Below are positions 7,687 to 15,299 of a DNA stretch of 40,879 nt, piece by piece. The translations under genes and the position numbers were made by a program. The first letter of the stretch is position 1. Each line of letters begins with the position of its first letter. A model generated the notes under the pieces. The model ran no database searches. It saw nothing but the letters and a program-made list of their open reading frames with translations, and was not told the origin of the DNA. Origin of the DNA: Rhodanobacter sp. (GTDB lineage Bacteria > Pseudomonadota > Gammaproteobacteria > Xanthomonadales > Rhodanobacteraceae); contig SCSE01000059.1 in assembly GCA_004298015.1 (NCBI GenBank), positions 1-40,879 of the forward strand, given 5' to 3'.

Positions 7687-8652
7687 ATGAAAACAAGCCA
7701 CGCGCAGCAGCACCTACACGACCACCATCATGACCACAGCCATGCCGTGGCCAGGGACGCCGACACGCGTTACCTGAGCCTGGCGCTGCTGCTGTTGTTG
7801 GGCTTCATGCTGGTGGAGGTAGTGGTCGGCATCATGGCGAAGTCGCTGGCGTTGATTTCCGACGCAGGACACATGCTTACCGACGTCGGTTCGATCGGCC
7901 TGGCGCTGCTGGCCATGCGTCTGGCCAGGCGTCCGCCCGGTGGCAGTTACACGTTCGGGCTCAAGCGGGTCGAGATCCTGAGTGCACAAGCCAATGGCCT
8001 TACCCTGCTGCTGCTGTCGGCGTGGTTTATGGTTGAAGCCGTCAGCCGACTGCTCAATCCGCCGGTGGTGCAAGGTATGCTGGTTACCGTGGTCGCGGTG
8101 CTGGGTATCGGTGTCAACCTGCTTGCTGTCTGGGCGATGGGCAAGGCCAATCGGCAAAGCCTGAATGTGCAAGGCAGCTTCCAGCACATTCTCACCGATC
8201 TCTATGCCTTCATCGCCACCGCGGTGGCCGGCGCAATCATCTGGTGGACGGGGTGGAATCGGGTGGACTCCATCGCCGCGCTGGTGGTGGCCGGACTGAT
8301 GCTGAAAGCGGGTATCAGCCTGGTGCGGGAGTCAGCCCGCATCTTTCTGCAGGCGGCGCCGCGCGGCATCGATCCCGACATGATCGGTGCGGCGATTCTT
8401 GCGACGCCGGCGATTACCCGGATCGATGACCTGCACGTCTGGGAGGTGACCTCGGGGATGCCTGCGCTGTCGGCGCATGTATTTGTCGAGCATGGGGTCG
8501 ACTGTCATGACGTGCGCCGTGGGCTCGAGACCATGTTGCATGAGCGCTTTGCGATCAGCCACACCACGATCCAGACCGATCATGCGGTGGCGGGTCAATG
8601 TGCGACGGTACCGTGCCAGCTGGGCTCCCGTGAGGCTCATCGCGCCAGCTGA
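7687..8652 (+). CDS. czcD: CzcD-like cation diffusion facilitator (Zn/Cd/Co efflux)
   Basis: A 321-residue CDF antiporter. The His-rich N-terminus (HLHDHHHDHSHAV) is followed by six membrane segments. The first metal-site motif is SDAGHMLTDVGSIGLAL, the second HILTDLYAFIATAVAGAI, consistent with the HxxxD arrangement of zinc-type CDFs. The C-terminal cytoplasmic ferredoxin-like domain (from about residue 225, HVWEVTSGMPALSAHVFV) is complete. ATG 7687 follows GCGGAG; an in-frame GTG at 7663 is less likely. It exports Zn, Cd or Co from cytoplasm to periplasm in exchange for protons. It is followed 178 bp later by an RcnR-like sensor, and a decayed paralogue tail lies at 254-463. Confidence 0.88.
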   Translation: MKTSHAQQHLHDHHHDHSHAVARDADTRYLSLALLLLLGFMLVEVVVGIMAKSLALISDAGHMLTDVGSIGLALLAMRLARRPPGGSYTFGLKRVEILSAQANGLTLLLLSAWFMVEAVSRLLNPPVVQGMLVTVVAVLGIGVNLLAVWAMGKANRQSLNVQGSFQHILTDLYAFIATAVAGAIIWWTGWNRVDSIAALVVAGLMLKAGISLVRESARIFLQAAPRGIDPDMIGAAILATPAITRIDDLHVWEVTSGMPALSAHVFVEHGVDCHDVRRGLETMLHERFAISHTTIQTDHAVAGQCATVPCQLGSREAHRAS

Positions 8653-8730
8653 TTCACGCTCCGGGAAAGTGGCTTGCCGCGGCTCCAATTTGGATCCTCG
8701 TAACGGCAGAATCTGTATTTTTTTGAGACC

Positions 8731-8801
8731 GGGGGGTTGGCCGGGGTGCGACAATTGCGCCATTGCGGTCGGCGGTCTTGCCTACATACCATTGCGTATG
8801 T
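8731..8801 (+). promoter_or_regulatory. Putative operator region before the RcnR-like gene (G-tract and palindrome)
   Basis: Two features lie upstream of 8831. A G6 tract (8731-8736, ACCGGGGGGTTGG) is of the kind recognised by CsoR/RcnR-family repressors. A perfect inverted repeat ACATAC-N6-GTATGT sits at 8784-8801, 29 bp before the start codon. Either could be the autoregulatory operator; neither has the full TACT-G6-N-AGTA consensus of E. coli RcnR. Confidence 0.4.
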
Positions 8802-8830
8802 TTTGACGAAGGAAAGGCAGGGAAAACCCG

Positions 8831-9109
8831 ATGACACATTTGGCGCACGACCATTCCAAGCTGCTCGATCGCGTACATCGCATCAAGGGCCAGGTCGAGG
8901 GTATCGAAAGGGCCTTCATTCGGGAAAAGGATTGCGCGGAGATCATGCGGCAGATCGCTGCGGTACGCGGGGCGATCAACGGACTGATGGGCGAGGTGGT
9001 CGTGGACCACATCCGGTTTCACGTGACCGATCCGGGGATCACGAATCCCGACCAGCGAGCCAAGGGTGCCAGCGAGCTGATCGAGGTGATTCAGAAATAC
9101 ATGAAGTAA
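8831..9109 (+). CDS. CsoR/RcnR-family metal-sensing repressor (RcnR/DmeR-like)
   Basis: A 92-residue all-helical repressor with the family signature HRIKGQVEGIERAF and QIAAVRGAINGLMGEVVVDH. Its ligand residues are His3, Cys35, His60 and His64, exactly the set that binds Ni(II)/Co(II) in RcnR; FrmR-type formaldehyde sensors lack the last histidine. It should bind DNA in the apo state and release when nickel or cobalt is bound. It follows czcD on the same strand and may control itself, czcD, or the divergent His-tailed DMT exporter. The start codon follows GGAAAGGCAGGGAAAACC. Assignment to the family is firm; metal specificity follows from the ligand set and needs measurement. Confidence 0.85.
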   Translation: MTHLAHDHSKLLDRVHRIKGQVEGIERAFIREKDCAEIMRQIAAVRGAINGLMGEVVVDHIRFHVTDPGITNPDQRAKGASELIEVIQKYMK

Positions 9110-9194
9110 CGCTGATCCCGTGTTCGCAAACGGCAGACCCGGGCTTGCACTGTGGACAGGCCGTTCGCCCGGCTGGCGTCATACCATTCGCGGG

Positions 9195-9361
9195 CTAGGA
9201 GCTTGGGCCGTAGAACCTTTGGATAGCGAGATTGCGCTATCGCCATAGAATGGGTCTATCGGAAGGAGCGCATAGGGGTTCTATGCAAGCCTGACGAGAG
9301 ACTCAGCCTATGGATGAGAGCACAATCGCAGCCCGAAGATTTCTACGGCCCACGCTCCTAG
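9195..9361. mobile_element. MITE-like element with 17-bp terminal inverted repeats and CTAG flanks
   Basis: CTAG occurs at 9195-9198 and 9358-9361. Just inside are near-perfect terminal inverted repeats: GAGCTTGGGCCGTAGAA (9199-9215) and the complement of TTCTACGGCCCACGCTC (9341-9357), with one mismatch. The 125-bp interior has no ORF but folds into small hairpins, for example GATAGCG/CGCTATC around a 6-base loop at 9222-9241. CTAG as a duplicated target fits the YTAR preference of IS5-group elements, so this is probably a non-autonomous derivative. It fills the gap between the RcnR-like gene and the outer-membrane efflux gene. Confidence 0.65.
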
Positions 9362-9396
9362 GTGAATACCCTTGCGTTGCCGTGCGGGTACGGCAC

Positions 9397-10764
9397 CTAT
9401 CGAGGTGACGACGCCACGCCGGTTACAGGCGAGGTCCAGCCCACCAGCGTCCGTAGCGCGACCTGTTGCTCAAGCAGGCTCTCGTCAATACCCAGCAGCT
9501 CAAGGCGGCGGGCGAAGCCGTTCGCTTCCAGCTGAAGTTGTTCTGCCGCGGAAACATCACCTGCTGCAGCGACCGCGCGCTCATGCGCGAGCGTGCTGTC
9601 GCTGAAGGTGACGCCCTGCTGGAGTTCGACGCGTTGCCGCTCGAGCAGGGACTGATCCTGCACAATCCGCTCGACATCGTGTCGTGCGTTCAACAGGCGG
9701 ACGCTGTAGGCGTCGTGCAACTTCTGGCGTGTGGCCTTGGCGATGGAGATGTGGCCACGGTTGCGATTGAACAGCGGCAAGCTCAGTGAGACCTGGAAGC
9801 CTCGGGTACCGATGGCATCGGTGTCCCGGGCCCGGGTGAAACCGACGTTGATGGCGGGAAACTGTTGCCAGATGGCTTTGCGGTAGCGCGCGTCCGCGCT
9901 TCGATACCCCGCCGCCAGTGCCAGCAGATCGGGGCGCCGACGTGGCAGTGCCGCGATGTCGCTGGCCAGTTGTGCGGCGTCGATGACAGGCAGCGTGTCG
10001 GAACCCACCAGCGTGAGGCGCGCCTGCGGCGAGAGACCGAGCAGCGCATTCAAGGCCTGGCGTGTCTTCAGCAATTGACGCTCCATCCGGTTGCGGCGCA
10101 GCTGCACCGCCTGCAAGCTGTCCAGGTCGGCACCGATCGCAGTCAACGACACGTCGCCGTGTGCCTGCGCCTGCACCAGCAGCGCATGGTGCTTCTCGCG
10201 CAGCGCGGCCTCTTTGCGCAGCAGGGCGAGCATTCTTGCCTCATAGCGGTTGCGCACGAACAGTTGGCGCGACGCCCCCACCACTTGCCACTCCTGCCAC
10301 AGCACATTCAGGTCGACCTGGCACGCCGATGCGTTGGCAGCGCGTTTGCTGAGCCCGTGTGTCAGCAGCGCGCCGATGTCGTAGGACAGGCCAAGACCGT
10401 AGGATGTCGTCACCGCCGGTCCCCCGGTCGGATATCCACGCGCCAGATCCAGCACCGGATCCGGCAGCAGCCGCGCGGCGAAGGCTTGCGCATGGCCGAT
10501 GCCGCGTTCGTCGCGGGCCAGCTTCAACTGCGGATTGTTGACCACCGCCAACATCGCGACATCCGTCATGTCCAGCCCATGACGTGGATCGAACACGTGA
10601 TGGCGCAACGGCGGCAACGACATCGTCGACGCGTCGACCTTGATACTGGCCGGATCGTGTGGCGCGTGCGCCTGGGTGGTCAGCGGCAGCGGACTATAGG
10701 TCGCGCAACCGGCCAGCGACAGGGCAACGGCAAGCATCAGGCAACGTTTCACCTGATCACCCAT
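9397..10764 (-). CDS. Outer-membrane efflux lipoprotein (TolC/CzcC/CusC-like)
   Basis: About 455 residues. A lipoprotein signal peptide (VKRCLMLAVALSLAGC, lipidation Cys in the LAGC box) is followed by two OEP/TolC repeats with long coiled-coil helices (for example VDLNVLWQEWQVVGASRQL and the LERQRVELQQGVTFSDSTLA helix near the end). It forms the outer-membrane channel of the metal RND pump. The start is uncertain: ATG 10773, ATG 10764 and GTG 10752 are in frame. The two ATGs lie inside a dispersed repeat unit, and GTG 10752 alone gives a perfect short lipoprotein signal. It is separated from the RND gene by about 350 bp of repeats, so it may need its own promoter. Confidence 0.85.
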   Translation of the reverse strand: MGDQVKRCLMLAVALSLAGCATYSPLPLTTQAHAPHDPASIKVDASTMSLPPLRHHVFDPRHGLDMTDVAMLAVVNNPQLKLARDERGIGHAQAFAARLLPDPVLDLARGYPTGGPAVTTSYGLGLSYDIGALLTHGLSKRAANASACQVDLNVLWQEWQVVGASRQLFVRNRYEARMLALLRKEAALREKHHALLVQAQAHGDVSLTAIGADLDSLQAVQLRRNRMERQLLKTRQALNALLGLSPQARLTLVGSDTLPVIDAAQLASDIAALPRRRPDLLALAAGYRSADARYRKAIWQQFPAINVGFTRARDTDAIGTRGFQVSLSLPLFNRNRGHISIAKATRQKLHDAYSVRLLNARHDVERIVQDQSLLERQRVELQQGVTFSDSTLAHERAVAAAGDVSAAEQLQLEANGFARRLELLGIDESLLEQQVALRTLVGWTSPVTGVASSPR

Positions 10765-10905
10765 CCGAGGCATCCGCGTTTGGAGTATGGCTTGAGACGG
10801 CCATCCTCGATCGGTGGGCTTGAGCAAAACATGGCGGGTCGCGGCCGCAAACGGCCACCTGATACGGAATCGCGGAAGTGAGGATGCAGCATGCGGGGCA
10901 TCGGG
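10752..10905 (+). repeat. Dispersed repeat unit, copy A
   Basis: The stretch from CCTGATCACCCAT to GGAAGTGAGGATGCAGCATG resembles, on the opposite strand, 20938-21050. Shared blocks are TATGGCTTGAGA/ATGGCTTGAGA, GGCCGCAAACGGCCACCTGA and CGGAAGTGAGGATGCA. It carries no gene of its own and overlaps the start region of the outer-membrane efflux gene. Confidence 0.55.
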
Positions 10906-10924
10906 AGGCAGGTTCTCTTCCGCC

Positions 10925-10997
10925 GCGTAGGGCGGGCACCGCCCGCCGCGCTTCGCCATGACGCTCCGGGCAGGGCCGGCGGGCGGTCGCCCTACGC
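10925..10997. repeat. Palindromic repeat bounded by GCGTAGGGCG and complement
   Basis: Starts GCGTAGGGCGGGCACCGCCC and ends GGCGGTCGCCCTACGC, so the two ends are inverted repeats, with further GGCGGGC/GCCCGCC stems inside. A sister copy with the same bounds and the same internal CATGACG core lies at 21072-21148. REP/BIME-like dispersed element. Confidence 0.65.
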
Positions 10998-11019
10998 CGA
11001 TGTGCGCGCGTGAAATGGC

Positions 11020-11105
11020 CACCCTCGAGCTGTGGGGGTCAAGCGAAATCTGGCTAAGCGCAGCCACAAAAAGGGTATGCGGAAGTGAGAATGCAAGATG
11101 CGGGG
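11020..11105 (+). repeat. Dispersed repeat unit, partial copy C
   Basis: Contains AATGGCCACC and ATGCGGAAGTGAGAATGCAA followed by GATGCGGGGAATC, a diverged second copy of the end of copy A (CGCGGAAGTGAGGATGCAGC, then ATGCGGGGCATC). It lies just downstream of the RND pump stop codon. No gene is seen in it. Confidence 0.5.
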
Positions 11106-11117
11106 AATCAGGATGTT

Positions 11118-14100
11118 TCATGACCGGTGCCCCCAGCGCAGATACAAGGCCGGCAACAGGTTGGTGGACAGCATCGCGCTCCACAGCACGCCACCGAGCA
11201 CGACAATCGCCAGCCCTTGCTCGGGCGCCGCGCCGGCGCCGAACCCCAGCGCCGTCGGCAACATGCCGAGGGAGGCCGTGAGCGTGGTGAGCACGATCGG
11301 ACGCAGCCGTTCGTGCACGGCCCGACGCACCGCCTCGTCCGGTGCCATGCCTTGCTTTTCATGCGCCCGGACATACGCCAGCAATACGATGCCGTGATTC
11401 AGGCTGACCCCGACCAGGGTAAGCAGACCGATCAGGCCGGTGGCATTGAGCCCCACCCCGGAAATGGCCAGCGCCAGCGCCCCCCCGGTGAACGCCAGCG
11501 GCGCCTGCAGCAACAAAATCAAGGGCAGTCGCAGACCGCCGAACTGCAAGGCGAGAAGGCCGAGGGTCAGGAACAGGGCGACAACAACGGCCACACCCAT
11601 CGCCTCGGCGGTATGGATCAGCTCCGGATACATGCCGCCGAAGCTGCTGATGCGGTAGCCGTGCGGCAGCTTCAGGCCGGACAGGGCGGCCTTGGCATCG
11701 GCAATGGTGCTGCCCAGCGCGCCGCGTGGGGTGGCAAGAATGTTCAAGGCTCGCTCACCATTGAAGTGCTCAAGCTGGTTGGGCTCCACCTGCAGCTTCA
11801 GCGACGCCAGCCGGGACAACGGCACCCAGCCATGTGGCGTGGCGACAGGCTCACGTCCGAGTGCGGACAGGTCGAGGTAAGGCGCATCGGCCTGACGCAG
11901 GTACAGGTCGAGATGGCTCGCACCGTCGGGGACACTGGCCAGCACCCGGCCACGCAGCAGCAGACCCAACTGGTCGGCCAGTTCGGCAGGCGTGAGCGAC
12001 ACGCTGCGCAGCACCGCCGGCCGTGGGCTGATCTGCAGTTACGTCACGGGGTAGCCATCATTGTTGAAGATGTCGGCCAGTGCCGGCACGGTCTTGAGGC
12101 GCGCGGTGACGACTTCCGACAGGTGACGCAGCGTGCTGATGTGATTGCCGAAGATCGTCACTTCGAACGGCTGGGGCAGGCCGGACAGGCTTTCACCGAG
12201 GCGTTCGATGGTGGGGGTGTCGAAGCTCTGCTGCACCCCGGGCTGTGCCGCGATGTGGTGCAGGTGGGCGGCTATCTTGTCGAGCGAATCCGCGGCCATG
12301 CCGGGTTTCAGCACGACCTGGATCTCACCGGCGTAGCTCTTCTCGGTATACGCCGTGTCCCTGGCTGAACCGATGCGCGCAAACACATGGGCCACGGCGG
12401 GGTCCGCCAGCAAGGCCTTGCTCATCCGGTTGGCGGTGACGATGGTTTCATCCAGCGCGGTGCCGGGCGCCATCGTGAAACTGTCCAGCAACACGCCCTC
12501 GTTGGGCAACGGCAGGAAATTCACCGGCACGAGGACGAGCACGGCAATTGAGATGACAAACGCGGCGGCAGCCCCGGCCAGGCTGATACGCGGATGGCGC
12601 AGGGTAAAATCGAGCAGTCGGTTGTTGCCCCGCGCCAGCATGCCCATGAAGCGCTGGCCACTGCGTGGCGGCACGTGTTCGCCGTGCCCACGCCGCCCGA
12701 GTACCAGCGGGATCACGGTGAGCGAGACCAGCAACGAGGCCAATAAGGCCAGGCCCATCGCCAGCGCGAACGGCCGCATGAAAAGCCCGGCCAGACCGGT
12801 TACTGCCAGCAGCGGCAAATAGGCGGCCACCGTGGTCAGCGTGCCGGTGACGTCCGCCGCGGCGATGTCCGACACGCCGGCGCGCACGCCGGGCCAGCCG
12901 GCCGTTCCGCTTTCCCAGCGATGCTGGATCGCCTCCAGCACGATGATGCCATCGTCCACCAACAGGCCCACGGCCAGGGTAAGCGCACCCAGGGTCATCA
13001 GGTTCAGGGTCTGCCCCATCGCATAGAGCCCGCCGATCGCCAGCAGCATCGCCGTCGGTATGCTCAACGCCAGCACGCTCACGCCGCGATGACGGCCGAG
13101 CAGCCACATCAACACCAGGATGGCCAGCGCCCCACCGATCAGCAGGTTGCGCGACAAGTCGCTCCCGATCAGCGAAACCAGATGCGCCTGGCGATAGACA
13201 GGCACCCATGCCACACCGTGTGGCAGCTGATCCTGCAGCCGGTTCATGGCCTGCGTCACCGCGTCGTTGACCGGAATGGTGGACGCACCCGGCTGCTTGA
13301 AGACAATCAGGCCGAGGCCGGGGTGGCCGTCCAGCTGAAGCCCGTAGTGGATGGGTGGTGGTGTGTTCACCACTCGCGCCAGCGCCGACAGCGGTACCGG
13401 ACCGGTCGGTGTCGGCACCGGCATGGCGAGCACGTCACTGGCCTTCAACGGCAGGTCACGCAGCTCCAGCAGCACGTTCTGATGACCCAGCGCGAGCCGC
13501 CCGGCCGGTGCCAGCACCACCGCATGGCCGACTGCGCGCGCCAATGCGTCGATGCCGACATGGTGCTGGATCAATTTTGCGGGATTGGGCTGGATCCACA
13601 AGGTCGGCGCGCCGGCGCCAAACAGTTCCACCCGTTGCACGCCGGGCAGCGCCCGCAGCGCGGGCAGCACATGGGTCCGGATGGCGGTCTCGGCCTGCCA
13701 GGCCGGCACGTTGGCGGGCAGGCTGACGCCGTAGTCAGCCACTTCGTTGATGGCATTGCCCATGATCTCGGCATACGGTGCCACCCCCGGTGGCAGGCTG
13801 CTGCGCGCCCGGTCGATGGCACCATAAACGGCCTGCAGGGCCAGTTGCGGATTGTTGCCCTGAACGAAGCGCGCGGTAAATTGGGCGGTGCCCTGGGCCA
13901 GGGTTGCGCGCAGCGTGGAAAGTCCCTGCAGCCCCATCAATTGCCCCTCCATCGGGCGGGCCACCAGCGACTCCATTTCCCGCGTGGCGTAGCCGGGCGC
14001 GTGGACCACGATGCTGATCTGCGGGAAATCGAAACGCGGCAGTACCTCGGCGGGGATGCGCCAGAGCGCATACGCACCGTAGGCCAGCAGGCCGGCATAG

Positions 14101-14147
14101 ACCATCGCCCACAACAGGGGACGCAGCAGCAGCGGTGGCAGGCGCAT
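11118..14147 (-). pseudogene. Heavy-metal RND efflux pump (CzcA/CusA/AcrB family), split by an in-frame TAA
   Basis: From ATG 14147 the frame encodes an RND transporter: TM1 (LLWAMVYAGLLAYGAYALWR), porter domains, TM4 with the proton-relay aspartates in LAVGLLVDDGIIVLEAIQ, and a second half from about residue 515. At codon 703 (12039-12041) an ochre stop interrupts the gene: ...DIFNNDGYPVT then TAA then LQISPRPAVLRSVSLTPAEL in the same frame, continuing to 11118 with TM8-TM12 (LIGLLTLVGVSLNHGIVLLA). No base is gained or lost, so restoring one codon gives a normal length of about 1009 residues. It overlaps the MFP stop by one base. Without readthrough the pump is dead; a recent nonsense mutation, sequencing error or recoding are the options. 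A GTG at 12014 could start the second part. Confidence 0.85.
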
Positions 14148-15160
14148 CAGTCGGGTGACGTGTAGTTGGCGGAGAGATGGCGGTGATACAGCAGGTAGGC
14201 CTCGCGCACCACCACCGGCACACCCGGCTTGAGCCCTGCGGTGATCAGCGTGTCAGCACCTTGCGCAGGCCCCGGGGTGACCTGCTGGGCGGCCAGTTTG
14301 CCGTTGATATCGGTCATCACGTACCACTTCCCGGCATCCAGCACGAGCGCGCCGGCGGGCACCGCCACCGCCGCCCTTGGCGCGCCGTCGAGGACCAGCT
14401 CGCCGGTTTCGCCGGCCTGCCACGCAACCGGCCCGCTCGCGGTGAAGTTCAGCACGCGCGCACCATTCGCGGCGCGCTCGGGCAAATCGGCGACCAGGTG
14501 CACCGGAATCGGAGGATCACCGCTCGCCGGCATGAAGTGTCCGGTCGTAGACGGTGGCATCGATGCGTGGCCGAACCATTCGGCACGCAACCACAATTGC
14601 CCGTGGGGCAGCAGGGTCACGACCGGCGCACCCGCCGGTAGCACCGAACCCTTCGCAGCGCTCAGTACGCTCACCGTGGCGGCCAGCGGACTGCTCAGCC
14701 ACTGCTGCGCGCTCAAGGCGGTTGCCATCGCCTGCGCTTCGGTCATGCGGCCACGGGCCGCCGCCGCCGCGGCCTGAGCCGCCGCCAGCGCCTGGCGATT
14801 GGTCACGATCGGATAGGTGCGCTTTGCCGAGGCGAGACTGCCTTGCGCGGCGGCGAACTCATGCTGTGCGGCACGCAGGCGGGCACGAGCCGCTGCAAGT
14901 TGTCCGAGAAATTGTGGTCCGCCCAGACGCGCCAGGCGCTCGCCTGGCTTGACCCGCTGGCCGGGGATGACGCGCAGTGCCGACACGCTAGCCGGCACCG
15001 CGGTTCGCAGCACCAGCGGTGCAATGGTTTCCACCTGCGCCCAGGCGCGCGTCTGCGGGTGGTAGCTGACGGCGCGCGCCGGCAGGGTGACCGGATCGGC
15101 CATCGCCGGCATGACCAGGCCGGCAAGACCAACCAACAACACGGCACGAAGCAGCGACAT
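14147..15160 (-). CDS. RND efflux periplasmic adaptor (membrane fusion protein)
   Basis: A 337-residue membrane fusion protein. The signal peptide MSLLRAVLLVGLAGLVMPAMA is followed by a lipoyl-like half (VSALRVIPGQRVKPGERLAR), an alpha-helical hairpin rich in Ala/Gln/Arg (residues 85-150), the second lipoyl half (GSVLPAGAPVVTLLPHGQLWLRA) and beta-barrel/membrane-proximal domains (AAVAVPAGALVLDAGKWYVM). It bridges the inner-membrane RND pump to the outer-membrane channel and may pass metal to the pump. ATG 15160 follows GGGAGGTG. It is the first gene of the efflux operon, preceded by a CusR-box-like palindrome, and its TGA overlaps the pump ATG. Confidence 0.85.
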   Translation of the reverse strand: MSLLRAVLLVGLAGLVMPAMADPVTLPARAVSYHPQTRAWAQVETIAPLVLRTAVPASVSALRVIPGQRVKPGERLARLGGPQFLGQLAAARARLRAAQHEFAAAQGSLASAKRTYPIVTNRQALAAAQAAAAAARGRMTEAQAMATALSAQQWLSSPLAATVSVLSAAKGSVLPAGAPVVTLLPHGQLWLRAEWFGHASMPPSTTGHFMPASGDPPIPVHLVADLPERAANGARVLNFTASGPVAWQAGETGELVLDGAPRAAVAVPAGALVLDAGKWYVMTDINGKLAAQQVTPGPAQGADTLITAGLKPGVPVVVREAYLLYHRHLSANYTSPD

Positions 15161-15243
15161 GAGCGAAACACCTCCCGGTGCACTCCCGCAACGGTGGCGA
15201 GATTCGGCCCAGCTTATCGAGGCGTGCAGAGCAGCCAGCGATC

Positions 15244-15271
15244 AGTTACATGACAGTTTTGTCATGTAACT
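15244..15271. promoter_or_regulatory. CusR/CopR-box-like operator, perfect 12-bp inverted repeat
   Basis: AGTTACATGACA - GTTT - TGTCATGTAACT is a perfect palindrome with a 4-base centre. Its core ATGACA-N4-TGTCAT equals the spacing and half-sites of the E. coli CusR box (ATGACAA-N2-TTGTCAT). It lies 84 bp upstream of the membrane fusion gene and just downstream of the sensor kinase gene. The neighbouring response regulator is the likely ligand; the palindrome has no T-run, which argues against a simple terminator. Confidence 0.7.
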
Positions 15272-15299
15272 CGCCTGCATCGTTATCGTTGGCCTTCGT

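Noticed and set aside
10765..11184. N-terminal extension of the outer-membrane efflux protein (frame open to 11184)
   Set aside because: The extension is translated dispersed-repeat DNA and would bury the lipoprotein signal peptide.
11127..12368. 413-codon plus-strand ORF opposite the RND pump C-terminal part
   Set aside because: Low-complexity Gln/Arg/His composition typical of an antisense frame in high-GC DNA.
12921..14165. Long plus-strand ORF (414 codons) opposite the RND pump
   Set aside because: It mirrors the high-GC codon pattern of the pump gene, is rich in His/Gln/Arg and has no recognisable domain. Shadow frame.
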